Source of the DNA: JBCBSS01 sp039819065
GTDB lineage: Bacteria > Bacteroidota > Bacteroidia > Cytophagales > Cyclobacteriaceae
Direction: 5' to 3'
Assembly (NCBI GenBank): GCA_039819065.1
Contig: JBCBSS010000162.1
Location: 1 to 17,335 of the forward strand
DNA length: 17,335 nucleotides
A program made the translations under genes and the position numbers. Each line of letters starts with the position of its first letter. Position 1 is the first letter of the stretch. Below, piece after piece: positions 1 to 7,671 of this stretch. Under the pieces are notes generated by a model. It had not been told where the DNA came from. It ran no database searches and saw nothing but the letters and a program-made list of their open reading frames with translations.

Positions 1-1
1 A

Positions 2-40
2 CCTCTTTTGTATTTCTTTGCCAAAGAAATACAAAAGAGG
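2..40. repeat. Perfect 19-bp inverted repeat at the window edge
   Basis: Bases 2-20 and 22-40 are exact reverse complements separated by one base. The right arm is also coding sequence for the N-terminal Lys-Lys-Tyr-Lys-Arg stretch of the following protein. Its place at the very first bases suggests either a fold-back artefact at a contig end or a genuine hairpin. If it is an artefact, the real start of the downstream gene has been lost. I cannot tell these apart from the sequence. Confidence 0.9.
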
Positions 41-473
41 TGATTGTTTAGAATTTATGTTTAATCCTAATAGAAGGTTGGGTGTAATTATTACAAATAT
101 CTACAATAGCCACTATGATTTGACATTAACCGACATAGACACCAACAAGGATTTAATACTAGACAATTTCAAACAATGCTCGGTATTTGGCACAAAAGAG
201 GGGTCTGTTGAAGACACAAGTTATCTGGTCAATGTCAGAATGCTAAAATCGAATATTCTTGATAAGCTTGAAACCGTTCGGTTGATTGGAAACATTGAAC
301 TTAACAACATGTTTGACAATGATGGTTATGGATACCTAGATGGCTATGATGAATTAGAAACCTATTTTGACAATGAAATCAAGATAAGAACCGAAAAAAC
401 CAAAAATGCCAACAAGTTTCCCAGTCTAGGCTTTATGTCGAGGAACCTGTTAAACATTAATCTTCTTCAATAA
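18..473 (+). CDS. Small hypothetical protein, possibly Imm26-like; start uncertain
   Basis: The frame encodes 151 residues from a TTG codon that lies inside the edge palindrome, and it stays open to base 3, so the true start may lie outside the window. The N-terminus (KKYKRGDCLEF, then a beta-like stretch ending VIITNI) recalls the start of Imm26-type immunity proteins, which begin with a Lys/Tyr-rich strand, a Gly-Asp turn and a hydrophobic strand. That is a resemblance by eye only. The rest alternates short hydrophobic strands with acidic loops, including an Asp/Gly/Tyr-rich stretch near residues 99-112. There is no signal peptide or membrane segment, so it is probably cytoplasmic. No toxin gene is visible beside it. 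Function unknown. Confidence 0.6.
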   Translation: MPKKYKRGDCLEFMFNPNRRLGVIITNIYNSHYDLTLTDIDTNKDLILDNFKQCSVFGTKEGSVEDTSYLVNVRMLKSNILDKLETVRLIGNIELNNMFDNDGYGYLDGYDELETYFDNEIKIRTEKTKNANKFPSLGFMSRNLLNINLLQ

Positions 474-855
474 TACATCATAACTAAGGGTATTAATGAA
501 TGGATTCTATCAGTAAGGATAGTTTAACAGGAAGAGGAAAGTCCAAACAAGTTTTGAGTTTAACTATGTGCAAGTCAAAAGGTTCGTGCTTTTTAATTCC
601 TACTCATCTCTGCTGGGTATCGATAATAATTTAATCAGCTATTTGATGATTCTTTAAAACTTCAAAATGAATGGGATTCTGAGCAGACCTCATAGCTTTG
701 GACGACCAGCCTTTTCCACCTAAGAAACAACCTTCCATTCAGTTTTATTTCTTTTTCAAAATGTTTAATGAAAATTGCCTTATATGTATATAAAGTTATT
801 TTATATATAAATATTACTATATTCATAGTCTACGTTTTACCAAAACCAAACTACT
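474..855. other. Gap with no supported gene; AT-rich upstream region of the lanthipeptide gene
   Basis: This stretch of about 380 bases has no convincing coding frame. Its last 80 bases are very AT-rich (runs of ATATA around 780-830), as expected for the promoter region of the peptide gene that follows. An 11-base GAGGAAAGTCC string at 534-544 matches a conserved RNase P RNA element, but nothing else of that RNA is present. TAGCTTTG at 693-700 matches the Bacteroidota -7 consensus TAnnTTTG but lacks a well-placed TTG at -33. Confidence 0.5.
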
Positions 856-1068
856 ATGAATAAGAAAAAAATAAGCCTGACCAAATTGAAGGTAAAAAGC
901 TTCGTCACTGATTTGGAACACAACAATTCAGATACGATCAAAGGAGGTAATGGATTTTTCACCATATTCAACTGTAACACTTGTGGCGCCTCTTGTAATT
1001 GCTCCAATGGCTGCGGTGGTGGAAGTGGCACCAGCAGTGGAGGCGAAACCTGCCAAAACACTGTGTAA
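856..1068 (+). CDS. Putative class I lanthipeptide precursor (Bacteroidota KxSFVT leader)
   Basis: The 70-residue peptide has the leader seen in Bacteroidota class I lanthipeptide precursors: a Lys-rich start, then KISLTKLKVKSFVT at residues 5-18, a polar stretch, and a TIKGG cleavage site ending at Gly31. The predicted core (32-70) has six Cys (40, 43, 47, 49, 53, 66), ten Ser/Thr and a Gly-rich tail, which is the composition needed for dehydration and thioether ring formation. The family is normally matured by a LanB-type dehydratase and LanC-type cyclase and exported by a C39-peptidase ABC transporter after cleavage at the double glycine. None of these is in this window, so the precursor is an orphan here; in this phylum precursors and enzymes can be unlinked. 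Leader assignment is fairly sure; that the core becomes a lanthipeptide rather than another Cys-rich product is inference. Confidence 0.8.
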   Translation: MNKKKISLTKLKVKSFVTDLEHNNSDTIKGGNGFFTIFNCNTCGASCNCSNGCGGGSGTSSGGETCQNTV

Positions 1069-1073
1069 TAGTA

Positions 1074-1095
1074 AGTCTCAAGGTTTCATGAGACT
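1074..1095 (+). terminator. Possible hairpin terminator after the lanthipeptide gene
   Basis: Arms AGTCTCA (1074-1080) and TGAGACT (1089-1095) are perfectly complementary around an 8-base loop, five bases after the stop codon. The following ACTTTAA has only a short T run, so termination strength is doubtful. Confidence 0.45.
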
Positions 1096-1383
1096 ACTTT
1101 AAGCATTGATAGAAGAGGGACGCGAGTATGCGCTAACCATATAAAACAGGAAAGGTATTTAGCACTCAACGTTCTCTCTTCTCAGCCCGAGAGATGCCCA
1201 GTATGTCAATATGGAACCTCCATTTGTAATGATTGCATCTACACGGGGGTAATTCAGTGCATTATGTTTGATGACTGGACGCCAGTTAGGGTGACAATCC
1301 AGACACCAAAGCGACTTCAGACACTTGAAACATCAGAATACAAGATCGGTCGTATCGTGTTTTCTGCGGTCTCACGCTGGTGA
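1075..1383 (+). pseudogene. Start-less open frame with paired CxxC motifs; possible gene remnant
   Basis: Between the TAA at 1072-1074 and the TGA at 1381-1383 one frame stays open for 102 sense codons, although the first ATG is only at 1264. Its middle (about residues 41-62) reads CPVCQYGTSICNDC followed by a further Cys, that is CxxC-x6-CxxC, the spacing of a zinc-ribbon-like or SPASM-like metal site. It ends in a basic, hydrophobic tail. Its place directly behind the lanthipeptide precursor could mean a decayed maturation gene, but I recognise no family. An open frame of this length can arise by chance, so this is a weak call. The remainder of the gap, up to the hydrolase start at 1472, holds nothing I can support. 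Confidence 0.25.
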
Positions 1384-1471
1384 AATTATCCACTCATCGA
1401 AGTAGCCTGCAGTTCACCATTCACTCAGGCAACGTTTAAAGTCAGAATTGCATTACCAGACTATGCAATCA

Positions 1472-3520
1472 ATGATAAAGATGCTCATCCTGATACTTTT
1501 CACTTCACTTACCACTCAGGCACAAACCAATAAGACAAAGATAATCGAAGGTTTTGTAGTCAATGCCAAGACTAAAGAACCCATTCCATATGCCAATATT
1601 GGTATACTTGACACGGAGATAGGCACCCTATCTAATAGAGATGGAAGCTTTTCTATTAAAATGCCAACGGAGTATGAAAGTAGAAACCTCCTTTTTTCAT
1701 CTATCGGCTACGAAAAGAAATCGATACGGATCAATACGATTAAGACATCTGAACCCTTAAAAGTTTCCTTAACCGAGCGCATATCAAAGCTTGACGAGGT
1801 CACCATTTCGTCAGAGAAATTCAAGAAGGAAAAAGTACAGCTTGGCAATGGAAAAAGTTTGTTGCTCAATGCCGTCTTAAGAGGTGATTCGACCAATGCA
1901 GGAGCGGCCATTGCCTTGCTAATCGACCGAAGTCAATATCCGGATCACACCTTCATTCATGGTGCTTCATTACATATCGGCAAAAACATCATGCCTTCTT
2001 TTAAAGTGAGGATGCGGTTGTTGGCCATTGACAGTGCGAATGGGCAAAAACCAGGTGACGATATATTTTTTGAGCAGATCATCGAAGAATCGTCCATCAA
2101 AAAAGGCTGGATGGATTTTCCATTTCCGCCATCAATTCAAATAGAACAAAGTGCTTTTTACTTGACATTCGAATGGATATTGACTCGAAAAGAAAGGGTG
2201 GACATAGATGATAAGTACGCGGAATATCTTGAGCTTTACCCGGATAGGGTAAGCTATGACACTGCTATCATTGATGGTGAAGTGATCGTCGATCGATTGC
2301 TCCCCAAAGCAATTGCCGGTACTTATTTTGGCGTTACCAGTTCCAAAAAAGACCGGGAACGCTTTGTCTGTTATGCAAGAGGCAATAGTTTCGGGGAATG
2401 GGAAAGGATGGGTGATATTCTATCAGCCAAAATAGTACTGGCCAACTACCCACAAACCTCAACAGCTACGGAAGAAAGTAATGAGGACTATTCGGTTGCC
2501 GATGCCATAGATCAGTGGGCAAAAGCATTCAAAGCAGAACAAAACATTCCCGGCCTACAACTCGCTGCAATGAAGGGTGACAGCCTGTTCTACTCTAATG
2601 CATTTGGTTATTCCGACCAGACCAATAAGACAAAGGCTAATACAAATACTCAATTTAGAATAGCCAGTGTATCCAAAACGTTGACATCGGCGGCGGTCAT
2701 GAAATTGGTGGCAGAAGGTAAAATAGATTTAGAGGAATCTGTGCAGCATTATGTCCCATCGTTTCCACAAAAGAAATATCCGATCACTGTCGGGCAGCTT
2801 TTGGGTCACCTTGGCGGTATCAGGCACTACTATGGAATAAGCTGGGAGAAAGAGCTATTCATTCAGGAACATTACAACAATGCGACTGAAGCTATGGTTT
2901 TATTCAGCCATGACAGCCTGGTTGCGGAGCCTGGAACTAAGTTTGTCTATTCTTCATTCGGGTACATGCTTCTGGGAGCGATCATAGAACGTGTAACTAA
3001 CCGGCCTTACCTGGAATACATGAAAAAGGAGATTTGGGATCCACTGAATATGGACTTTACTTATGGGGATATTGCCGATAGTGTAATGGCTCATAAAAGC
3101 AAGTTTTACTATTACAATGGCGAGGAGGCTAAACCATACGATTTGAGTTATACTCACCCATCCGGAGGATTATTATCTACTGCTGAAGACTTAGTTAATT
3201 TTGGATCGGTACTATTGGATGGTAAGCTTCTTAGTCAACCCATACTCGACCAAGTTTTCAGTACACAACATACATCTGATGGACAACCTACCGGGTACGG
3301 TCTCGGCTGGTACGTAGGAAATGATTTCAACGGCAATGAAGTTTGGTATCACGCTGGTGAACTACCTTCATCGGGTTCTATGATTGTTATCTATCCAGAG
3401 TACAGGTTGATCATTGCCGTGCTGGCTAACTCGCCAATCATTTCAGATAAGGACGACGGCTTTTCTAACGAAATACAGCGGCTTGGCGAAATGATTTACA
3501 ATCATAAAGGATGGCAATGA
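1472..3520 (+). CDS. Secreted CarboxypepD_reg-like / serine hydrolase (beta-lactamase fold) fusion
   Basis: I place the start at 1472 because it gives a compact signal peptide (MIKMLILILF... ending TTQAQ); ATG 1463 and TTG 1448 are in-frame alternatives. The mature protein has three parts. Residues about 25-95 form a CarboxypepD_reg-like beta-sandwich (typical PIPYANIGI, GTLSNRDGSF and SIGY motifs). Residues about 110-335 are a beta-rich region of no family I recognise. Residues about 350-680 are a class C beta-lactamase/transpeptidase-type serine hydrolase, with the nucleophile motif S399-V-S-K402, the tyrosine motif Y493-S-S and H627-A-G. The YSS in place of the usual YxN is a mild variant. 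Such enzymes act on peptides, D-amino acid peptides or esters in the periplasm or at the surface; the substrate here is unknown. The gene stands alone, with about 400 non-coding bases on either side. Confidence 0.88.
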   Translation: MIKMLILILFTSLTTQAQTNKTKIIEGFVVNAKTKEPIPYANIGILDTEIGTLSNRDGSFSIKMPTEYESRNLLFSSIGYEKKSIRINTIKTSEPLKVSLTERISKLDEVTISSEKFKKEKVQLGNGKSLLLNAVLRGDSTNAGAAIALLIDRSQYPDHTFIHGASLHIGKNIMPSFKVRMRLLAIDSANGQKPGDDIFFEQIIEESSIKKGWMDFPFPPSIQIEQSAFYLTFEWILTRKERVDIDDKYAEYLELYPDRVSYDTAIIDGEVIVDRLLPKAIAGTYFGVTSSKKDRERFVCYARGNSFGEWERMGDILSAKIVLANYPQTSTATEESNEDYSVADAIDQWAKAFKAEQNIPGLQLAAMKGDSLFYSNAFGYSDQTNKTKANTNTQFRIASVSKTLTSAAVMKLVAEGKIDLEESVQHYVPSFPQKKYPITVGQLLGHLGGIRHYYGISWEKELFIQEHYNNATEAMVLFSHDSLVAEPGTKFVYSSFGYMLLGAIIERVTNRPYLEYMKKEIWDPLNMDFTYGDIADSVMAHKSKFYYYNGEEAKPYDLSYTHPSGGLLSTAEDLVNFGSVLLDGKLLSQPILDQVFSTQHTSDGQPTGYGLGWYVGNDFNGNEVWYHAGELPSSGSMIVIYPEYRLIIAVLANSPIISDKDDGFSNEIQRLGEMIYNHKGWQ

Positions 3521-3920
3521 ACCAGTCAACTTAATAAGGGATATTTCATTCGACCCAAAAACGGTATCTGTTAATGTCACCATTTGGGAATGGAAGAAAA
3601 TCCCTCGACTTCAGGCTTAGACTTTAGTATTTTCCCCTCAAGCCGGGTGGCTTCTACTTTTTCCATTGCGGTCGGGACTCAAACAGCAAAATTTTCGTAT
3701 GCTCATCAACTTTAACCGCCTTGAGGTGAAATTAAATCTACCGGCCTTCAACCGGTTTGTTACTTAATCATTGGTTGTTTTAGTGAGCAAGGTCTCTCGC
3801 ATGCTGTAAAAGGCATTTTTTTAGGTTTTTGTGCCAAACTTTACTTGACTTAAACCAGTCTCACCTTATATTAACAACAGCATAAAATGATGCTCAAAGC
3901 ATAAAAGATTCTTCTTATTA
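3521..3920. other. Gap with inverted repeats, possible dispersed element
   Basis: No gene is supported in these 400 bases. CCTCAAG (3636-3642) and CTTGAGG (3720-3726) are inverted, with matching CCGG/CCGC flanks, and enclose about 77 bases. A second hairpin, ACCGG/CCGGT with a 7-base loop, lies at 3740-3756. Several frames across the block are open for 20-40 codons. The sequence reads like a non-coding repeat unit rather than a promoter region. I cannot see a second copy in the window. Confidence 0.45.
3636..3756. repeat. Inverted-repeat block, candidate MITE-like or REP-like unit
   Basis: An outer 7-bp inverted repeat (3636-3642 and 3720-3726) is followed directly by an inner ACCGG-N7-CCGGT hairpin (3740-3756). 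Bases 3699-3767 form a 22-codon ATG frame that is probably incidental. The block is GC-richer than the AT-rich bases around it. That it is repeated elsewhere in the genome is my suspicion, not something the window shows. Confidence 0.3.
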
Positions 3921-4769
3921 ATGAAGCATTTAAAAAGTAAGGTGGCGGTCATTACTGGTGCTGGTTCCGGGATCGGAAGATCTTTGGCTATACAGCTGGC
4001 ACAAGAAGGGTGTATCGTGGCACTGAACGATGTCAATGAAGATTACCTTGCTGAGGTGGCTGAATTGATCCAAGGTGAGGGTGGAGAAGCTTCTATACAT
4101 GTGGCCGACATTGCGCAGCGCGAAGCAGTCAAACAATTCAGTGAGGAAGTAATAGAGCGTCATGGGCGAATTGATCTTTTGATCAATAACGCCGGTGTAA
4201 GCCTGGCTAGGGAAGATGTACAGGATACCAGTTTGGATTATTGGGATTGGATCATGAAGGTCAATTTTTGGGGTACACTGCACTGCATCCACTTTTTCCA
4301 CTCCTACCTGCAGCAGCAATCCGAAGCACACATTGTCAATGTCTCCAGCGTCTATTGCCTGATGGGGGTGGCTAGAAGAGCAGCCTATTGCGCTTCCAAA
4401 TTCGCAGTGAGAGGACTGACGGAATCAATGGTGCATGAGTTAAGAGAAGGTGGCATCAAGGTTTCGTTGGTATTACCCGGTGGAGTAGCTACCAGAATAA
4501 CCAGTCATTCCAAGGGGCACAAAGATGCCAAGGTGCAAGAAGCCTTATCCCAGTTGCATAACCGCACCGCACGCAATTCGGCTGAATCAGCAGCAAGGAC
4601 TATAATCCGTGGCATCAAGCGAAACCGCAAGCGTATTTTCATTGGTGCAGATGCCAAGATACTGGATCGCCTGGTACGTCTGTCTCCTCAGTTTTTTGGT
4701 AGAATCATCAACCTGGGAATCAAACGGGCAGAAGCAAAGGCGGTTCAGAAAATTAACCGGTCAAATTAG
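3921..4769 (+). CDS. Classical short-chain dehydrogenase/reductase (SDR)
   Basis: The 282-residue cytoplasmic protein is a classical SDR oxidoreductase. The Rossmann dinucleotide motif TGAGSGIG spans residues 12-19. Asp37 at the end of the second strand favours NAD(H). Asp63, N89-N-A-G92 and catalytic Asn115, Ser143, Tyr156 and Lys160 (YCASK) are all in the expected places, followed by the LPGG turn of the cofactor loop. The C-terminal 60 residues are rich in Lys/Arg and extend beyond the usual 250-residue core, as in SDRs annotated only as general oxidoreductases. The substrate cannot be read from the sequence. Its last 17 bases overlap the 3' end of the opposing SDR gene, so the two are convergent rather than an operon. 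Confidence 0.93.
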   Translation: MKHLKSKVAVITGAGSGIGRSLAIQLAQEGCIVALNDVNEDYLAEVAELIQGEGGEASIHVADIAQREAVKQFSEEVIERHGRIDLLINNAGVSLAREDVQDTSLDYWDWIMKVNFWGTLHCIHFFHSYLQQQSEAHIVNVSSVYCLMGVARRAAYCASKFAVRGLTESMVHELREGGIKVSLVLPGGVATRITSHSKGHKDAKVQEALSQLHNRTARNSAESAARTIIRGIKRNRKRIFIGADAKILDRLVRLSPQFFGRIINLGIKRAEAKAVQKINRSN

Positions 4770-5631
4770 GGTTGAAATAATCTTTAATGCCGCACATCTC
4801 TTTGCTCACCTCCCACAACCGACTTGCAGCGCGTTCATCATGAGAGCTTGGAGATGATGCTACGGGTTTTGATAGATACCAGAACTTACCACTTTCATTT
4901 TTAAATTCGGGAGAAGAAGCCAGATCAATTTGGCACTTGGCGCCGTCAGCCGGTGATTTAGAAATGAGGCGACGCAATCGCCAAGCCAGTGCATGTAGAG
5001 AGTTCGTGGCCTTCACACCTATGTCAGTGTAGTTTGTGCCAGGGTCCACGCAATTAACCTTAATACTATACTTATTTCTAGCTGCAAGCTGACTATGCAG
5101 CTCATAAGTGAATAGCACATTGGCCAATTTCGATTGGTTGTATGCTTTCAACACGCCGTAGTCCTTGCTTAGGTTCAGGTCATCAAAGTGGATAATGCCG
5201 CGCCTATGATTACCCGAACTCAGATTGACCACTCTGGCGGATTCACTGGCTTCAAGCCCTTCCATTAGGACATGGGTGAGTAAAAAGTAGGCCAAATGGT
5301 TCACTGCAAATTGCGTTTCTATGCCGTCTTCAGTGGTGGTATACTCTGAGATCACTGCGGCGGCATTATTGACCAGAACGTCTACCCTACCCCATCTTTG
5401 GATGATCTCCTCGCCTACAGCACGTACCGACCGCTGTGAAGAAAGGTCTGCTTGTAAAGTAGTGACCTTATCATTGCCAGTCGCTTTCTTGATGACGTCC
5501 ACTGCGCTTTCACCTTTAGAGGCTGAACGACAAATCAGTATGACCTCTGCGTCCTGACGGGCCAAATCCTTAGCCGTTTCAAAACCCAAACCTGCATTGG
5601 CTCCGGTAACTACGCTTATCTTGTTTTTCAA
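4753..5631 (-). CDS. SDR of the retinol dehydrogenase-like type, TTG start
   Basis: The 292-residue protein is a second SDR, of the type related to retinol dehydrogenases and WWOX-like enzymes. The glycine motif is TGANAGLG (9-16). Arg35 after the second strand suggests NADP(H). Asp62, an N88-N-A-A variant of the NNAG motif, Asn111, Ser139, Tyr164 and Lys168 (YNQSK) complete the active site, followed by the VDPG turn. The frame begins with TTG at 5631-5629; an in-frame stop lies a few codons upstream and no ATG is available before the glycine motif, so TTG is very likely the true start. The gene converges on the other SDR with a 17-base overlap. No signal peptide. Substrate unknown. Confidence 0.92.
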   Translation of the reverse strand: MKNKISVVTGANAGLGFETAKDLARQDAEVILICRSASKGESAVDVIKKATGNDKVTTLQADLSSQRSVRAVGEEIIQRWGRVDVLVNNAAAVISEYTTTEDGIETQFAVNHLAYFLLTHVLMEGLEASESARVVNLSSGNHRRGIIHFDDLNLSKDYGVLKAYNQSKLANVLFTYELHSQLAARNKYSIKVNCVDPGTNYTDIGVKATNSLHALAWRLRRLISKSPADGAKCQIDLASSPEFKNESGKFWYLSKPVASSPSSHDERAASRLWEVSKEMCGIKDYFNPNLTG

Positions 5632-5907
5632 TACAATCTTATTCTACTTATAATGGATCAGAAAGATAACGCATCGCCCCTATGCTCCCAAACGTCTTAG
5701 CGCTTCGTGGGGATTGCTCAAAACCCACCATTCATTTTAAGGACTGGTTATAGCATTTTTGTTTCTTGATACTCTTCAAGAGCAAAGCTGTTTATTACAG
5801 ATCAAATAAGTCCAAAGACACCGCGTTGTAATCAGGTGCTACTACTTTAAAAAAAGAATTATTTAGCACTAAATAATAAGATTTAAGCATATACTAAATC
5901 ACACTCC
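5632..5907. other. Divergent gap between the SDR and the DUF6794 gene
   Basis: These 276 bases must carry promoters for both flanking genes, which point away from each other. No clear TAnnTTTG element was found. A GTGGG/CCCAC hairpin (5707-5711 and 5724-5728) has no T tract. The last 70 bases before the DUF6794 gene are strongly AT-rich. Confidence 0.4.
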
Positions 5908-6675
5908 ATGATAGATAATAAGACCTATTTCACCAGCCTAACAAAATATATACTCTCTCTATTGGTCTGCTTAATCTCCTTCCATTCTATCGCTCAGCAA
6001 AAAGACCAAAAATTAGATTCAATCGACGGCGTTTATATCCCAGTAGACTTGTATGACTGTTTTGAACAGATCAACTCATTCTTGGGTGATTCTACAAAAC
6101 AACAAGTAGCAAAGTTGAGTGATGAAGACTTCGCAGGAAGGTCACACTTTGGACTTGGTCTATGGATGAGAAATAATTGGAGTCTTTGGGGTGGATCCAG
6201 GCTTTCCAAGTATTTTAACGATCTCGGGATCCATCACCCTGATGATATGTCCGGCATTATTCTGGACTCTTATCACAGGCAGTTAACTGGAAAAAAGATT
6301 GAGTTGAAAAAGCAAATTAAATACTACCAAGGTTACTGGAAAGAGGCAGAAAAGAGAATGAAAAAAGAGCGGCTTGAGGTTTTCAAGGAATACAATATTG
6401 GGGATACCGTAGATTTCACATATCGCTTTGATTACATCAGTGAAGATCAAGAAAAAGCCTATGAGGATGATTCTTGCATTGCTAAGGGGATAGTAAAATC
6501 GAAAAACAGAAAAACGCTTGAGCTCCAGATTGAACTTTTGATCGCATGCGACCCTAAGGGGATCATCATTTCTGAATGGGAAACCAGAAATAAAGATGGA
6601 GAGATAACTGAGACCGGAAAAGACATTATGATGGAAAAGGAAGTGCTTTGGACTGACTTTGAACTTTGGTATTGA
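5908..6675 (+). CDS. Secreted DUF6794-domain protein
   Basis: The 255-residue protein starts with an exported leader (hydrophobic stretch about residues 13-29 ending SIAQQ). Residues about 40-130 match DUF6794 as I know it: an IPVDLYDCFEQIN start, KLSDEDF, HFGLGLWMRNNW, GSRLSKYF and the DDMSGIILDSYHR helix. The family is common in Bacteroidota and has no established function. Residues about 130-165 are a strongly charged helix, and the C-terminal 90 residues form a beta-rich region with Cys pairs that I do not recognise. Periplasmic or secreted. It begins a run of envelope proteins of unknown role, but a 134-base gap separates it from the next gene. Confidence 0.85.
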   Translation: MIDNKTYFTSLTKYILSLLVCLISFHSIAQQKDQKLDSIDGVYIPVDLYDCFEQINSFLGDSTKQQVAKLSDEDFAGRSHFGLGLWMRNNWSLWGGSRLSKYFNDLGIHHPDDMSGIILDSYHRQLTGKKIELKKQIKYYQGYWKEAEKRMKKERLEVFKEYNIGDTVDFTYRFDYISEDQEKAYEDDSCIAKGIVKSKNRKTLELQIELLIACDPKGIIISEWETRNKDGEITETGKDIMMEKEVLWTDFELWY

Positions 6676-6809
6676 AATACCAGCTTATTCGTGCCTAGGT
6701 CGGCTAAAGTAATGTCAAAAATTTACATATCCATTATCTAATCCTATGTACTTTAGTAATCTGCCTGACTCTATAATTAGCATGTATCTCCGAATACAAT
6801 AAACACCAA

Positions 6810-7634
6810 ATGAAGAAATTACTATTAGCCCTATGCATTCTGGTTTTCTGCAGTTGTGGAAAACAGAGCTCAAATTCCACTCTGGCAGATGATTCTGGCA
6901 AGGTGAAATTTGAATGGGATTTCAGTAAACAAAGAACGTTTGTTTACTCGTTTTCCCAAACGACAAATGGCGAAAGCAAATTGGACAAAGATTACCCTGC
7001 CGAAAAAGCCGATATGACTGTAAATGGCTATTTAAATATCAAGGTCAAAGCGCATAATTTGGCTGACTTGAGTTTTACTGATGTTAAAATGAGTACAGTA
7101 CTTTTTGATACCCAAGGGTCGCCCACAGATACTGTTACGAATGAAATGCCCATCACTGCCGTTCAGGATATGAGGCCCGATGGAAGTTTTAGAGATACTA
7201 ACAGCGACTTGACGCTTGATATTCTTTTTCCCCTACCTCGTAAAAATATAGGTAAGGGAGAATCAGATCAAATCCCCATGCAAATGTATATGAACGCCGG
7301 TGCGACCAGACTTTCTGCCAATGGGTCTCTTGTTTTGACATTCATGGGTTATGAAGAGGTAGACAGCGTAAAATGTGCAGTGTTCAAAGGTGACATAGAT
7401 GTTTCTCAACTCGATGTCCCTATAGAGTTAAAAGAGGAATACCATTTTTCTACAGAAGGTAAGGCTACCTATTACTTTGATCCTGAAAACGGATATTATA
7501 TTGGGGCAGATATTAATATGACCTCTAAAACGCTCATAAATGATACATTAGAAGGTAGGGACAGTTTCAATATATACCAAGATCAGAGCTACAGCAACAC
7601 TTATAAAATGAGGTTAGCAAGAATAGAAGAATAA
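6810..7634 (+). CDS. Putative lipoprotein of unknown function
   Basis: The 274-residue protein begins with a lipoprotein signal (MKKLLLALCILVF) and a Cys-rich end, CSCG. Cys16 is the likelier lipidated residue because Ser15 at -1 suits signal peptidase II while Phe13 before Cys14 does not. The rest is beta-rich, with alternating strands and Asp/Thr-rich turns, a repeated M-x-V or V-x-M pattern and a final MRLARIEE helix. It resembles the uncharacterised DUF6263-type lipoproteins in overall look, but I cannot confirm that. It is likely anchored in the outer membrane facing the periplasm. The next gene starts 37 bases downstream, so the two are probably cotranscribed. Confidence 0.75.
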   Translation: MKKLLLALCILVFCSCGKQSSNSTLADDSGKVKFEWDFSKQRTFVYSFSQTTNGESKLDKDYPAEKADMTVNGYLNIKVKAHNLADLSFTDVKMSTVLFDTQGSPTDTVTNEMPITAVQDMRPDGSFRDTNSDLTLDILFPLPRKNIGKGESDQIPMQMYMNAGATRLSANGSLVLTFMGYEEVDSVKCAVFKGDIDVSQLDVPIELKEEYHFSTEGKATYYFDPENGYYIGADINMTSKTLINDTLEGRDSFNIYQDQSYSNTYKMRLARIEE

Positions 7635-7671
7635 CCAATAGGCACCTACGATAGTTAATACACTTTACACG

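Noticed and set aside
534..544. GAGGAAAGTCC, identical to a conserved RNase P RNA element
   Set aside because: The other conserved RNase P parts (the ACAGAA and AGAGCAAACC regions and the closing helix) are absent within 400 bases, so this is a chance match or at most a scrap.
631..738. Minus-strand 35-codon frame with an ATG at 738 and a readable peptide
   Set aside because: Too short, no family, no promoter or coupling to a neighbour; likely chance.
837..1061. Minus-strand frame of 74 codons opposite the lanthipeptide gene
   Set aside because: Proline/leucine-rich low-complexity product that mirrors the Gly/Cys codons of the real gene on the other strand.
3699..3767. Plus-strand 22-codon ATG frame inside the inverted-repeat block
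   Set aside because: Several frames of this block are open for similar lengths, so the frame carries no coding signal; reported only as part of the repeat.
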